A stretch of 40,526 nucleotides of DNA from Bacteroidota bacterium. Its GTDB lineage: Bacteria > Bacteroidota > Bacteroidia > Chitinophagales > Chitinophagaceae. Every line of letters starts with the position of its first letter. Within the stretch, counting starts at the first letter, position 1. The notes beneath the pieces were generated by a model, which did no database searches, was not told where the DNA came from, and saw only the letters and a list, made by a program, of their open reading frames with translations. Position numbers and translations under genes: made by a program. Positions 9,187 through 17,340 of this stretch are shown here, piece after piece. The stretch is taken from contig JAFDXP010000018.1 of assembly GCA_018267875.1 (NCBI GenBank), forward strand, positions 1 through 40,526, read 5' to 3'.

Positions 9187-10239
9187 ATGAAGAAGATATT
9201 ACTCGGAGTAAGTGCAGTGTTGACTTTGGCGGGTTCTGCTTTTGCGCAGGACGTGCATTTTACCCAATATTTTTCCTCTCCACTAACGCTCAATCCGGCA
9301 TTGACGGGGCTTACACAATGTGATCTTCGACTGTCTGCAAATTATCGCTCGCAGTGGAGTAGTGTGTCGAGCAATCCTTACACAACGGCTGCTTTATCTT
9401 TTGATTTGGCTACCCTGAAGGGCAAATTGAATAATGGAGATGCCCTTGGAATTGGGCTTTTGGCAATGTATGACCGCTCAGGAATCGGTGCATTGACCAG
9501 TATGAATTTTGGACTGTCTGTTGCCTATCACAAAGCACTTGGGTATGAGAAAAAACATACAATATCTCTTGGAGTTCAAGGCGTTTTAGTGCAAAAATCT
9601 ATAGACTTCAATAAGCTGAAATTTGAAGATCAGTTTAATCCCGGATCCGGTTTGCCGGAATATACTACCAGTGAAGGTATCGGAAATAATGACCTTACTT
9701 ATCCTGATTTCAATGCAGGAATCATGTATAGCGGGCATGTCAGTGATCATGCTACTGCTTATGCCGGATTCTCTTATTATCACCTGACTCGTCCCGTTGA
9801 AACTTTTCTTAAAAGTGGTTCCGGAACCGGTCAGCATCAAATTAATGCACGTTATACCACTTATCTTGGTGGGTCTTTTGATTTGAATGAAAATATAGTT
9901 TTGTATGCAAGTGGTTTATATCAATCACAAGCTAGTTCATCGGAAGTGGTTCTTGGTGCAGCTGTTGGTTTCGTTATGAATCCAGGATATGATGCCGAAT
10001 ATCAACGTGCCACTATTTTCTATCTCGGAGGTTGGTATCGCTATGGAGATGCTTTGTCGCCTTATGTAGCTTTAGAATGGAAAAAAATGAAAATTGGATT
10101 GAGCTATGATGTAAACGTTTCAGCATTTACGCCGGCAACAAAGGGAAATGGTGCTTATGAGCTTTCCGTTATCTTCAATGGTTGCATCAACAAGCGCGAG
10201 CGTGGTCCGGTTTACAACTTTGCCTGTCCTAAGTTTTAA
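9187..10239 (+). CDS. PorP/SprF family type IX secretion outer-membrane protein
   Basis: A 350-residue predicted outer-membrane beta-barrel. The signal peptide (MKKILLGVSAVLTLAGSAFA) is followed by QDVHFTQYFSSPLTLNPALTG, the diagnostic start of the PorP/SprF family; the conserved NYRSQW and alternating aromatic strands follow. PorP binds the secreted-protein machinery on the cell surface in Porphyromonas; SprF in Flavobacterium is needed to secrete the adhesin SprB. Paralogues usually sit next to a large cargo gene; here there is none, only upp upstream and a terminator downstream. The frame is open from 9043, overlapping upp, but the signal peptide fixes the ATG at 9187. Confidence 0.9.
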   Translation: MKKILLGVSAVLTLAGSAFAQDVHFTQYFSSPLTLNPALTGLTQCDLRLSANYRSQWSSVSSNPYTTAALSFDLATLKGKLNNGDALGIGLLAMYDRSGIGALTSMNFGLSVAYHKALGYEKKHTISLGVQGVLVQKSIDFNKLKFEDQFNPGSGLPEYTTSEGIGNNDLTYPDFNAGIMYSGHVSDHATAYAGFSYYHLTRPVETFLKSGSGTGQHQINARYTTYLGGSFDLNENIVLYASGLYQSQASSSEVVLGAAVGFVMNPGYDAEYQRATIFYLGGWYRYGDALSPYVALEWKKMKIGLSYDVNVSAFTPATKGNGAYELSVIFNGCINKRERGPVYNFACPKF

Positions 10240-10263
10240 AACTTGTTTTAAATAGATTTTTCA

Positions 10264-10292
10264 GCCCCGCTTTTAGCGGGGTTTTAATTTTA
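10264..10292 (+). terminator. Terminator of the PorP/SprF-like gene
   Basis: GC-only six-base-pair stem CCCCGC (10265-10270) with GCGGGG (10276-10281), loop TTTTA, then TTTTAATTTT. It lies 25 bases after the stop codon. Confidence 0.85.
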
Positions 10293-10351
10293 TTCTGTTT
10301 TCAAGGCTTAGTCAGTTTCTTCTATCTCTCCTTTATTAGAATAGTTATTGG

Positions 10352-10957
10352 TTATAATCCTTTTGCTTTGCTTACAAAAACATTCCTTTGGACATAAAAA
10401 CGATAAGGAAGAAGTGCGTCTTTTCCGGCATAAGCAACACCCACTCTTGTTGTTGCAACTATGTTTTCGGGCAATAAGGGTATTCCGCTATCTTCAATAA
10501 ATAAATCAGTACCTTGCAGACTATTTCCGTTTAGCTTTGTTGTAATTCCTAAAGCTTGGCTCAACACTCCAGGACCATTGGTTAATGACGGTTGAAACGA
10601 TATTTTGTTGCGCCTTTTCAGCATGATATCAATCCCCTTTAAAGGCTCAATGGCACGAATTAACACAGCATGAGGAACGCCCGAAGTATTTGTAATGACA
10701 TTGAACAAATGATGCAGACCATAACAGAGATAAATATACGCTACGCCCCCATTCTCATACATAATTTCCGTTCTGGCTGTTTGCTTTCCTCCAAAAGCGT
10801 GTGAGGCTCTATCTGTAATGCCTTCATAAGCTTCGGTTTCAACAATGATTCCGGATGTGCAAACACCCTCTACTTTCGTGACTAAAATCTTTCCCAACAA
10901 AGATTTGGCAATGAGCACTACATCTTCTTGCCGATAAAATGAAGGTGGTAGAATCAT
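10352..10957 (-). CDS. 3-methyladenine DNA glycosylase (AAG/MPG family)
   Basis: A 201-residue base-excision repair enzyme that removes alkylated purines such as 3-methyladenine and hypoxanthine from DNA. The order of conserved blocks is that of the AAG family: SFYRQEDVVLIAKSLLGK near the N-terminus, then IIVETEAYEG with the catalytic Glu, DRASHAFGGKQTART, then NGGVAYIYLCYGLHHLFNV, and RRNKISFQPSLTNGPGVLSQAL. The length matches the bacterial family. The ATG at 10957 lies only four bases past a perfect -7 promoter element, so the message may be nearly leaderless. It converges on the PorP/SprF-like gene. Confidence 0.93.
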   Translation of the reverse strand: MILPPSFYRQEDVVLIAKSLLGKILVTKVEGVCTSGIIVETEAYEGITDRASHAFGGKQTARTEIMYENGGVAYIYLCYGLHHLFNVITNTSGVPHAVLIRAIEPLKGIDIMLKRRNKISFQPSLTNGPGVLSQALGITTKLNGNSLQGTDLFIEDSGIPLLPENIVATTRVGVAYAGKDALLPYRFYVQRNVFVSKAKGL

Positions 10958-10961
10958 ATTT

Positions 10962-10993
10962 CAAAGTTAGTTTGATCGCTTAGACCTCTTTAA
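10962..10993 (-). promoter_or_regulatory. Promoter of the DNA glycosylase gene
   Basis: Minus-strand TTA (10991-10993), 21-base spacer and TAACTTTG (10962-10969). The -7 element is perfect, the upstream triplet one base off. It ends four bases before the ATG, which implies a leader of only a few bases. Confidence 0.4.
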
Positions 10994-11129
10994 GGTAGGT
11001 CTTTGAACCCAAATCAGTATAATTTTATTAACATCCAATCTTTTAGACCTATTAGAGCATGAAAATACACGAATAACCATTTCATGTAAAAAGAAAGGGT
11101 GACATCAACTAAGCTACATCATGACTTCA

Positions 11130-11160
11130 TTGTAGTAGATAATTATTTGGTGTACTTTTG
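11130..11160 (+). promoter_or_regulatory. Bacteroidota-type promoter of etfBA-fumC
   Basis: TTG (11130-11132), a 20-base spacer and TACTTTTG (11153-11160): an exact match to the TTG-N19/20-TAnnTTTG consensus. The predicted start is near 11165, giving a leader of about 45 bases before etfB. Confidence 0.7.
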
Positions 11161-11210
11161 CACCCAATTTTAGAAAAACATGCCGTTTTTCGTTTAAACA
11201 CAAAACTCTG

Positions 11211-11954
11211 ATGAAGATTTTAGTTTGTATCAGTCAGGCTCCTGACACTACTACCAAGATCGCGTTCAGCGATAACAATACAAAATTCAATACTGCCGGT
11301 GTTACCATGATTATCAATCCATATGATGAATGGTATGCTTTAGTACGTGCATTAGAACTAAAAGAAGCAGGAACCGCATCTGCTGTACATTTGGTTACAG
11401 TCGGAAAGCAGGACGCTGAACCCGTTATTCGTAAGGCACTTGCCTTAGGCGGGGATGAAGCAATTCGTATTGACACAGAAAGCCATGACCCTTATGTGGT
11501 GGCTGCTGAAATAGCAGCTTATGCAGCTAACGAAAAGTATGATCTTGTCCTTTGTGGTAAAGAGTCTATTGATTATAATAATGGTGTGATGGGGGGCATG
11601 TTGGCTGAATTGCTCGACATGAATTATGTAGGCTTTGCTACTAAATTGGATATTGCAGGAAACGTTGCTACTATTTCTCGTGAAATTGAAGGAGGTGAAG
11701 AAATTGACAATTCACCACTTCCACTTGTAGTATCTTGTCAAAAAGGAATGTCAGAAGCACGTATTCCCAATATGCGTGGCATTATGGCTGCACGCACAAA
11801 ACCATTGAAAGTGGTAGCAGCAGCCGGTATTGCACCATTAAGCGAAATTGTTTCTTATGATTTACCACCAGCAAAAACCGGTGTAAAAATGTTTTCTCCG
11901 GAAGATATGGATGGGTTAGTAAATGCCTTGCATAGCGAAGCAAAAGTGATCTAA
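11211..11954 (+). CDS. etfB: Electron transfer flavoprotein beta subunit
   Basis: A 247-residue subunit of the soluble FAD/AMP flavoprotein that takes electrons from acyl-CoA dehydrogenases and passes them to ETF:quinone oxidoreductase. Family features visible: the N-terminal start MKILVCISQAPDT, NPYDEWYALVRALELKE, the nucleotide-binding region YDLVLCGKESIDYNNG followed by GGMLAELLDMNYV, and RIPNMRGIMAARTKPL near the C-terminus. The length is normal for EtfB. It is the first gene of an operon with etfA, 52 bases further on. The sequence of the recognition loop (EIEGGEEIDNSPLPLVVSCQ) is conventional, so a classical non-bifurcating ETF is more likely than a bifurcating one, though that is inference. 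Confidence 0.94.
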   Translation: MKILVCISQAPDTTTKIAFSDNNTKFNTAGVTMIINPYDEWYALVRALELKEAGTASAVHLVTVGKQDAEPVIRKALALGGDEAIRIDTESHDPYVVAAEIAAYAANEKYDLVLCGKESIDYNNGVMGGMLAELLDMNYVGFATKLDIAGNVATISREIEGGEEIDNSPLPLVVSCQKGMSEARIPNMRGIMAARTKPLKVVAAAGIAPLSEIVSYDLPPAKTGVKMFSPEDMDGLVNALHSEAKVI

Positions 11955-12006
11955 GCCAAGCTTAATTTTTCAAACAATTATTTTTAAAAAAAATAAAGAA
12001 CCTAAA

Positions 12007-12984
12007 ATGTCAGTAATCGTTTTAGCAGAACATACACAAGGTAGCTTTAAGAAAAAAACTTTCGAAGCTATTCAATATGCCAATCACATAGCCGGTCAGC
12101 TTAACACAACAACTACGGCAGTGGTTTTAGGTACGGTTGATGTTTCAAACTTAGCACAATTGGGTGCTTATGGTGCACAAAAAGTATTGCATGTAGCAGA
12201 TTCAAAATTAGATAACCTTAGCGCACGTGCCTATGCGAAAGCACTAGCATCAGCTGCAGAAAAAGAAGGTGCTAAAGTGATTGTTGCCTTGCACGATGTA
12301 AGTGGAAAAGCAGTAGCACCTCGTCTTGCTGCACGACTCAAGGCAGGAATGGTTGCCGGTGCTGTTTCTTACCCTGATATGAGTTCGGGTTTCAAGGTTA
12401 AGAAAGGTGTTTTCGCTGGAAAAGCATTTGCCTTTGTCAACATTAATACAGAAGTAAAAGTAATTACGCTGATGCCAAATACTTTTGCTGTTCAAAAAGG
12501 AGAAGGCACAGCAAATATTGAAGCCCTGCCTGTTTCTTTTGACGATAAAGATTTTAGTGTTCAGGTTAAGGAAGTGAATAAAGTAACCGGAACCGTGCCT
12601 TTAGCAGAAGCAGAATTAGTGGTTTCGGGTGGACGTGGTATGAAAGGACCTGAAAATTGGCCTGCTTTAGAAGCCTTGGCAGATGCGCTGGGTGCGGCTT
12701 TAGCTTGTAGTCGCCCGGTAGCTGACAGTCATTGGAGACCACATCACGAACATGTTGGGCAAACCGGTGGCACTATCCGTCCGAATCTGTATATAGCCGT
12801 TGGTATTTCCGGTGCCATTCAGCATTTGGCAGGGGTCAATGGCTCAAAAACAATTGTAGTTATTAATAAGGATCCTGAAGCTCCTTTTTTCAAAGCAGCT
12901 GACTATGGCGTAATTGGCGATGCTTTAGAAATATTGCCACACTTGACTGCAGCCGTAAAAAAATTTAAGGAAGCACAGCATTGA
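12007..12984 (+). CDS. etfA: Electron transfer flavoprotein alpha subunit
   Basis: A 325-residue FAD-binding partner of EtfB. The N-terminal domain starts MSVIVLAEHTQGSFKKKTFE. The C-terminal FAD domain is intact: VVSGGRGMKGPENW, then ALACSRPVADSHWRPH, HEHVGQTGGTIRPNLYIA, VGISGAIQHLAGV, and INKDPEAPFFKAADYGV. These are the segments that bind the FAD isoalloxazine and ADP parts. The gene ends in TGA at a normal family length, which shows that TGA is a true stop in this genome. fumC starts 54 bases later without a visible terminator between, so the three genes may be co-transcribed. Confidence 0.95.
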   Translation: MSVIVLAEHTQGSFKKKTFEAIQYANHIAGQLNTTTTAVVLGTVDVSNLAQLGAYGAQKVLHVADSKLDNLSARAYAKALASAAEKEGAKVIVALHDVSGKAVAPRLAARLKAGMVAGAVSYPDMSSGFKVKKGVFAGKAFAFVNINTEVKVITLMPNTFAVQKGEGTANIEALPVSFDDKDFSVQVKEVNKVTGTVPLAEAELVVSGGRGMKGPENWPALEALADALGAALACSRPVADSHWRPHHEHVGQTGGTIRPNLYIAVGISGAIQHLAGVNGSKTIVVINKDPEAPFFKAADYGVIGDALEILPHLTAAVKKFKEAQH

Positions 12985-13038
12985 TTTTTTTTAAACTGCA
13001 CTTAGAATTCATTATTTCAAATTATTCAAAATCACACC

Positions 13039-14442
13039 ATGGAATACCGCATAGAGAAAGATACAATGGGCGAAGTAAAGGTACCTATCAATGCCCTTTA
13101 TGGCGCGCAGACCGAGCGTTCTGTAGAGAACTTTAAGATTGCGCAAGACATCAACAAAATGCCTAAAGAAATTATCCGTGCTTTTGCTTATCTGAAAAAG
13201 GCAGCAGCATTGACCAATGAGGCTTTGGGCGTTTTGCCGTCAGATAAAGCATCCATGATTGCTAAAGTTTGTGATGAAATATTGACTGGTAAATTAGACG
13301 CAGAATTCCCTTTAGTAGTGTGGCAAACCGGAAGTGGCACGCAAAGTAACATGAATGTCAATGAGGTTGTAGCCTATCGAGGTCATGTGTTGAAGGGTGG
13401 AGCATTGACGGATAAGGAAAAATTTTTGCACCCAAATGATGATGTGAATAAATCTCAATCATCAAATGATACCTTCCCCACTGCCATGCATATTGCTGCT
13501 TATAAAATGCTGGCAGATGTTACCATTCCGGGAATCACTAAATTACGCGATACACTGGCTGCAAAATCAAAAGAATTCATGCATGTGGTGAAAATTGGCC
13601 GCACCCATTTTATGGATGCGACACCTCTTACCGTAGGACAAGAATTGAGTGGATATGTTTCGCAATTAGATCATGGCTTACGTGCCATCAATCATACTTT
13701 GGCACACCTCAGCGAATTAGCATTAGGCGGAACAGCCGTAGGTACCGGTATAAATACCCCCAAAGGCTATGCCGTGAAAGTGGCTGAGAAAATTGCTGAA
13801 TTGACCGGATTGCCCTTTGTAACTGCAGAAAATAAGTTTGAAAGTTTGGCTGCACATGATGCAGTAGTAGAAACTCATGGTGCCCTAAAAACGGTTGCCG
13901 TAAGCTTGATGAAAATAGCAAACGACATTCGGATGTTAAGTTCCGGACCTCGTGCAGGTATTGGGGAAATATTTATACCTGATAATGAGCCGGGTTCATC
14001 CATTATGCCCGGTAAGGTAAATCCTACACAATGCGAAGCTTTGACTATGATTGCTGCACAAGTGATGGGCAATGATGTGGCAATAAATATTGGTGGCGCA
14101 ACCGGTCATTTTGAACTAAATGTGTTCAAACCTATGATGATCTACAACTTCTTGCATAGTGCCCGCTTAATTGGTGAAGGCTGTATTAGCTTTAATGATA
14201 AATGTGCTGTGGGAATTGAGCCAATTCAAAAAAATATTGATGCACATGTCAACAACTCATTGATGTTAGTAACGGCATTAAATACCAAAATTGGTTACTA
14301 CAAAGCTGCTGAAATTGCACAGACCGCACATAAACAAGGCACAACCTTGAAAGAAACAGCCGTATCATTAGGCTATGTTACACCTGAACAGTTTGATGAA
14401 TGGGTGAAACCTAAAGAAATGGTAGGCGACCTACCGGCTTAA
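13039..14442 (+). CDS. fumC: Class II fumarate hydratase
   Basis: A 467-residue, iron-independent fumarase of the TCA cycle that interconverts fumarate and malate as a homotetramer. The substrate-binding segments are present: [28 protein letters not shown] and [16 protein letters not shown] (His of the active site). The superfamily signature [15 protein letters not shown] lies at about residues 317-331 and contains the catalytic serine loop. [15 protein letters not shown] follows as usual. The length equals that of E. coli FumC. Aspartase and argininosuccinate lyase share the fold, but the residue pattern favours fumarase. A terminator follows at 14466. Confidence 0.96.
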   Translation: MEYRIEKDTMGEVKVPINALYGAQTERSVENFKIAQDINKMPKEIIRAFAYLKKAAALTNEALGVLPSDKASMIAKVCDEILTGKLDAEFPLVVWQTGSGTQSNMNVNEVVAYRGHVLKGGALTDKEKFLHPNDDVNKSQSSNDTFPTAMHIAAYKMLADVTIPGITKLRDTLAAKSKEFMHVVKIGRTHFMDATPLTVGQELSGYVSQLDHGLRAINHTLAHLSELALGGTAVGTGINTPKGYAVKVAEKIAELTGLPFVTAENKFESLAAHDAVVETHGALKTVAVSLMKIANDIRMLSSGPRAGIGEIFIPDNEPGSSIMPGKVNPTQCEALTMIAAQVMGNDVAINIGGATGHFELNVFKPMMIYNFLHSARLIGEGCISFNDKCAVGIEPIQKNIDAHVNNSLMLVTALNTKIGYYKAAEIAQTAHKQGTTLKETAVSLGYVTPEQFDEWVKPKEMVGDLPA

Positions 14443-14465
14443 TTAACTTTCAGAATCGTTTTTAT

Positions 14466-14497
14466 AAGGCTGCTCAATATGGGTAGCCTTTTTGTTG
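14466..14497 (+). terminator. Terminator of fumC
   Basis: A ten-base-pair stem including G-T wobbles (AAGGCTGCTC at 14466-14475 with GGGTAGCCTT at 14481-14490) with a five-base loop, then TTTGTTG. It lies 23 bases past the fumC stop. Confidence 0.75.
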
Positions 14498-14525
14498 CTA
14501 TTGAGATAACCAGCAATTTCATGCT

Positions 14526-14555
14526 AAAAAAATAACGCCGGACATGCCGACGTTA
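14526..14555 (-). terminator. Terminator of the DUF6580-like gene
   Basis: Stem TAACGCCGG (14533-14541) with CCGACGTTA (14547-14555), one mismatch, five-base loop. On the minus strand it is followed by a run of T (the A run at 14526-14532). It faces the fumC terminator. Confidence 0.7.
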
Positions 14556-14578
14556 AGTTATGTTTTTAAGAAATTTGG

Positions 14579-15136
14579 TTATGCTTTTTGAAGTCGTTTC
14601 ATCCAAGCTTGTTGCAACAATGAATAGCCGCCAAACAGAATTGCACTTCCGATTATATCACCGGCTAAGGTGTTTTTGAAAAAGGGAATTGCCATGATGT
14701 AGGTGGTTGAAAATGCTTGCCAGCCGCTGCCGTACATGCCACTAAAATATGAACCCAAGTTTGAAACAATAAAGAATAATACAGATCCGCCAAGTGTGAA
14801 TCCTAAAACGCTCTTCGTGTTGATCTGTTTCATCTGTGTGCCTAAAATCGTAACAAGAAACATGGCCCCGTAAACAAAAAATTGCTCCATGCCATAGAAG
14901 CCGCGCATACCGGGTGATGAAGGAAACAATTGAATGTATAAGTCACCAATGAAAAGAGCAAGCATAGGTAATAAAAATGCAAAGCCTTTCTTTTGAATCA
15001 CGGCACCGCCAAATAAGCCCAAAGCACCAATGGGTGCCAGATTATACAAGTGCATTTCATGGTTGACAATTCTTGCGGTAGCAGCCATTAGGATTAAGCA
15101 CGCTGCTAATAATAAGTTCAATTTATTCTGCTTCAT
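14579..15136 (-). CDS. DUF6580-like multi-spanning membrane protein
   Basis: A 185-residue integral membrane protein with about five or six hydrophobic segments. I recognise the pattern of the DUF6580 'putative transport protein' family: TARIVNHEMHLYNLAPIGAL, GALGLFGGAV, a polar IGDLY within a membrane segment, SNLGSYFSGMYG, and MAIPFFKNTLAGDIIGSAI near the C-terminus. The overall shape resembles the substrate-binding S component of ECF vitamin transporters, but no such function is shown. Its own terminator lies downstream. It begins 61 bases after the stop-side of nothing else on its strand: the S9 peptidase upstream ends at 15198, so co-transcription is possible. Confidence 0.65.
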   Translation of the reverse strand: MKQNKLNLLLAACLILMAATARIVNHEMHLYNLAPIGALGLFGGAVIQKKGFAFLLPMLALFIGDLYIQLFPSSPGMRGFYGMEQFFVYGAMFLVTILGTQMKQINTKSVLGFTLGGSVLFFIVSNLGSYFSGMYGSGWQAFSTTYIMAIPFFKNTLAGDIIGSAILFGGYSLLQQAWMKRLQKA

Positions 15137-15155
15137 TTTGCTCTATTCTAAGTTA

Positions 15156-15163
15156 CAAATATA
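15156..15163 (-). promoter_or_regulatory. Possible -7 element for the DUF6580-like gene
   Basis: TATATTTG on the minus strand fits TAnnTTTG, 19 bases before the ATG. No TTG lies at the expected spacing, so support is weak. Confidence 0.25.
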
Positions 15164-15197
15164 CGCCTACTTATTTTTTTAGCGAAAGCATTTTCTT

Positions 15198-17204
15198 TTA
15201 CTTCAGGGTTTCATTCAACCATTTATAGAATTCACGTTGCCAAACGATAGCATTTTGTGGATGCAACACCCAATGATTTTCATTAGGAAGGTATAAGAGT
15301 TTACTTTTTATGCCACGTAGTTGCGCTGCTTGAAAGGCTTCTAACCCTTGTTCGATAGGTACTCTAAAATCAATGCCACCTTGAATAATGAGAATTGGCG
15401 CATTCCACTTGCTTACAAAATTGCTGGGATTATATTTTTCATAAGCCTTGGGTTGCGGTTTTTCCCAATAGGGACCGCCAATGTCCCAGTTGGCAAACCA
15501 AAGTTCTTCCGTAGTGCCATACCAGCTTTTAAGATCAAACAAACCATCGTGGGCTATAAAACTTTTAAAGCGATTACCGTGCATTCCGGCTAACATATAC
15601 ACGCTGTATCCACCATAGCTTGCACCTATACAGCCCAAACGATTTTTGTCCACATAAGGCTCTTCTGCAACGGCATCAATAGCACTCAAATAATCAGCCA
15701 TGGGTTGTCCGCCCCAATCTTTGCTGATGTCTGCATTCCATTTCACTCCCCAGCCGGGCATACCTCGACGATTAGGTGCTACGATGATATAACCATTAGC
15801 TGCCATCAACTGAAAGTTCCATCGGAAGCTATAAAATTGAGACAGGGCAGATTGTGGTCCTCCTTGGCAATAAAGTAAGGTTGGATATTTTTTTGTCGAA
15901 TCAAAATCAGGAGGGTAAATTACCCAAACACCCATAGTTTGGTTATCCGTGGTGTGAATTTTTCTTAGCTCAGTTCTGCTGAGGTGAATAGTGTTGTAAG
16001 CAGCATCATTTTCGTGTGTCAGTTGACGCATAGATCCATCAGAGGGCGCAACGGCAAAGAGTTCCGTAGCATGATTCATATCACAACGTGACACAATGAT
16101 TTCGTCATTGGCTTCACCCACAATGCCTGTAATATCATATACTCCATGGGTTATTTGCTCGACAATCGGCAGTCGTTTTGTATAGCCCGGAAAGTCCACA
16201 GAAAAAAGCTGTTCTGTTCCTTTTGTTGCTGCTGTAAAATAAATCTGACTCCCGTCTTTGCTCCATGAGAAATTGCTTACTGTACCGTCCCAACGATCGG
16301 TAAGATTAATTTTCATAGATGATTGGTGTTTCAAGTCCATCACATAGATGTTGTTTTTATCTGCTTCATATCCATCATGCGCCATGCTTGTCCAAGCAAT
16401 CCAATTACCATCAGGGCTAAAAGAAGGGTTCATGTCGTAACCCATCATGTTGGCAGTCAGGTTGATTGTTTTTTCGGTAGCTATATCATAATAATAAAGA
16501 TCAGTGTTGGTGCTTTGCGCATATTCTTTCCCGAATTTTTTCTTACACACATACACTATTCCCTTACCATCAGGCGACCAAATAAAATCTTCTGATCCGC
16601 CAAAAGGCTTTTGTGGCGCATCATACGGCTCATTTGGCATAATATCTTTTGCTACACCACCCTCAGGAGAAGCTATAAAAATGTGAGAGAATTTACCATC
16701 TTCCCATGTGTCCCAATGGCGATAATTGAGATCGGTATAGATCTGAGCAGTTGTTTTAGGCAGGTCGGGATATATGTCTTTACCCAGCATTTGCTTTATC
16801 GCTACATCTTTATTGTAAGCAATAAGTTTTCCGTCTGGAGAGACACGGGCATTTTCTGCTTCAACTATTGTCGAAAAACTTCGCCAATTTTTTCCTTTGT
16901 CTGCACTTTGATAAATGGCTTTGTCATCCAAAGCATACCATTTGTTTGCATCACGCTGAAACACAGATTTGGTTTCGGTTCTTTCTTTTCGTTGACCGGT
17001 TTTTATGTTTTGTTCATACAACTTAGTTGTGATTTTTTCGGTTTTTATATCATAGGTGCGAGCACTATAAAAAAGCACTTTCCCATCTTCGCTAATGCCA
17101 TCGGCATTTACACGCTTCAAGCTCCAAAGCAGTTCTGTTGTCATCTTGTTTTGTGCAAAGCTGATGGTTGACAAGAGCAGCAGGGGCACGATTAGTTTTT
17201 TCAT
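15198..17204 (-). CDS. Secreted S9-family (prolyl oligopeptidase-like) peptidase
   Basis: A 668-residue serine peptidase of the S9 clan, with the order propeller then alpha/beta-hydrolase. The signal peptide is MKKLIVPLLLLSTISFA, then QNKMTTE. A TolB-like beta-propeller (about residues 25-410) shows repeated SPDGK/SPDGN blades. The hydrolase domain carries the triad: Ser529 in GCIGASYGGYS, Asp612 in QGGIDFRVP and His644 in NENHWVLHP. The size and the GASYGG motif fit acylaminoacyl-peptidase or dipeptidyl-peptidase 5-like enzymes, which cut peptides outside or in the periplasm for nutrient uptake. The exact specificity cannot be read from sequence. Confidence 0.9.
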   Translation of the reverse strand: MKKLIVPLLLLSTISFAQNKMTTELLWSLKRVNADGISEDGKVLFYSARTYDIKTEKITTKLYEQNIKTGQRKERTETKSVFQRDANKWYALDDKAIYQSADKGKNWRSFSTIVEAENARVSPDGKLIAYNKDVAIKQMLGKDIYPDLPKTTAQIYTDLNYRHWDTWEDGKFSHIFIASPEGGVAKDIMPNEPYDAPQKPFGGSEDFIWSPDGKGIVYVCKKKFGKEYAQSTNTDLYYYDIATEKTINLTANMMGYDMNPSFSPDGNWIAWTSMAHDGYEADKNNIYVMDLKHQSSMKINLTDRWDGTVSNFSWSKDGSQIYFTAATKGTEQLFSVDFPGYTKRLPIVEQITHGVYDITGIVGEANDEIIVSRCDMNHATELFAVAPSDGSMRQLTHENDAAYNTIHLSRTELRKIHTTDNQTMGVWVIYPPDFDSTKKYPTLLYCQGGPQSALSQFYSFRWNFQLMAANGYIIVAPNRRGMPGWGVKWNADISKDWGGQPMADYLSAIDAVAEEPYVDKNRLGCIGASYGGYSVYMLAGMHGNRFKSFIAHDGLFDLKSWYGTTEELWFANWDIGGPYWEKPQPKAYEKYNPSNFVSKWNAPILIIQGGIDFRVPIEQGLEAFQAAQLRGIKSKLLYLPNENHWVLHPQNAIVWQREFYKWLNETLK

Positions 17205-17340
17205 TTAAAATCGATTAGTTTGATGTATGATGGCTATTCAAGTTCTACAAATGGTTAGTAAATTGATTTATAAAGTTGATAAAAAGGGGCTTTAAAAGAC
17301 TTTTAATTTCTGAATTTTCATTTCAATGGTATTGCTTGTA

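Noticed and set aside
12250-12495. Antisense frames inside etfA and similar frames inside other core genes
   Set aside because: They mirror well-supported genes on the other strand and lack any domain or start context.
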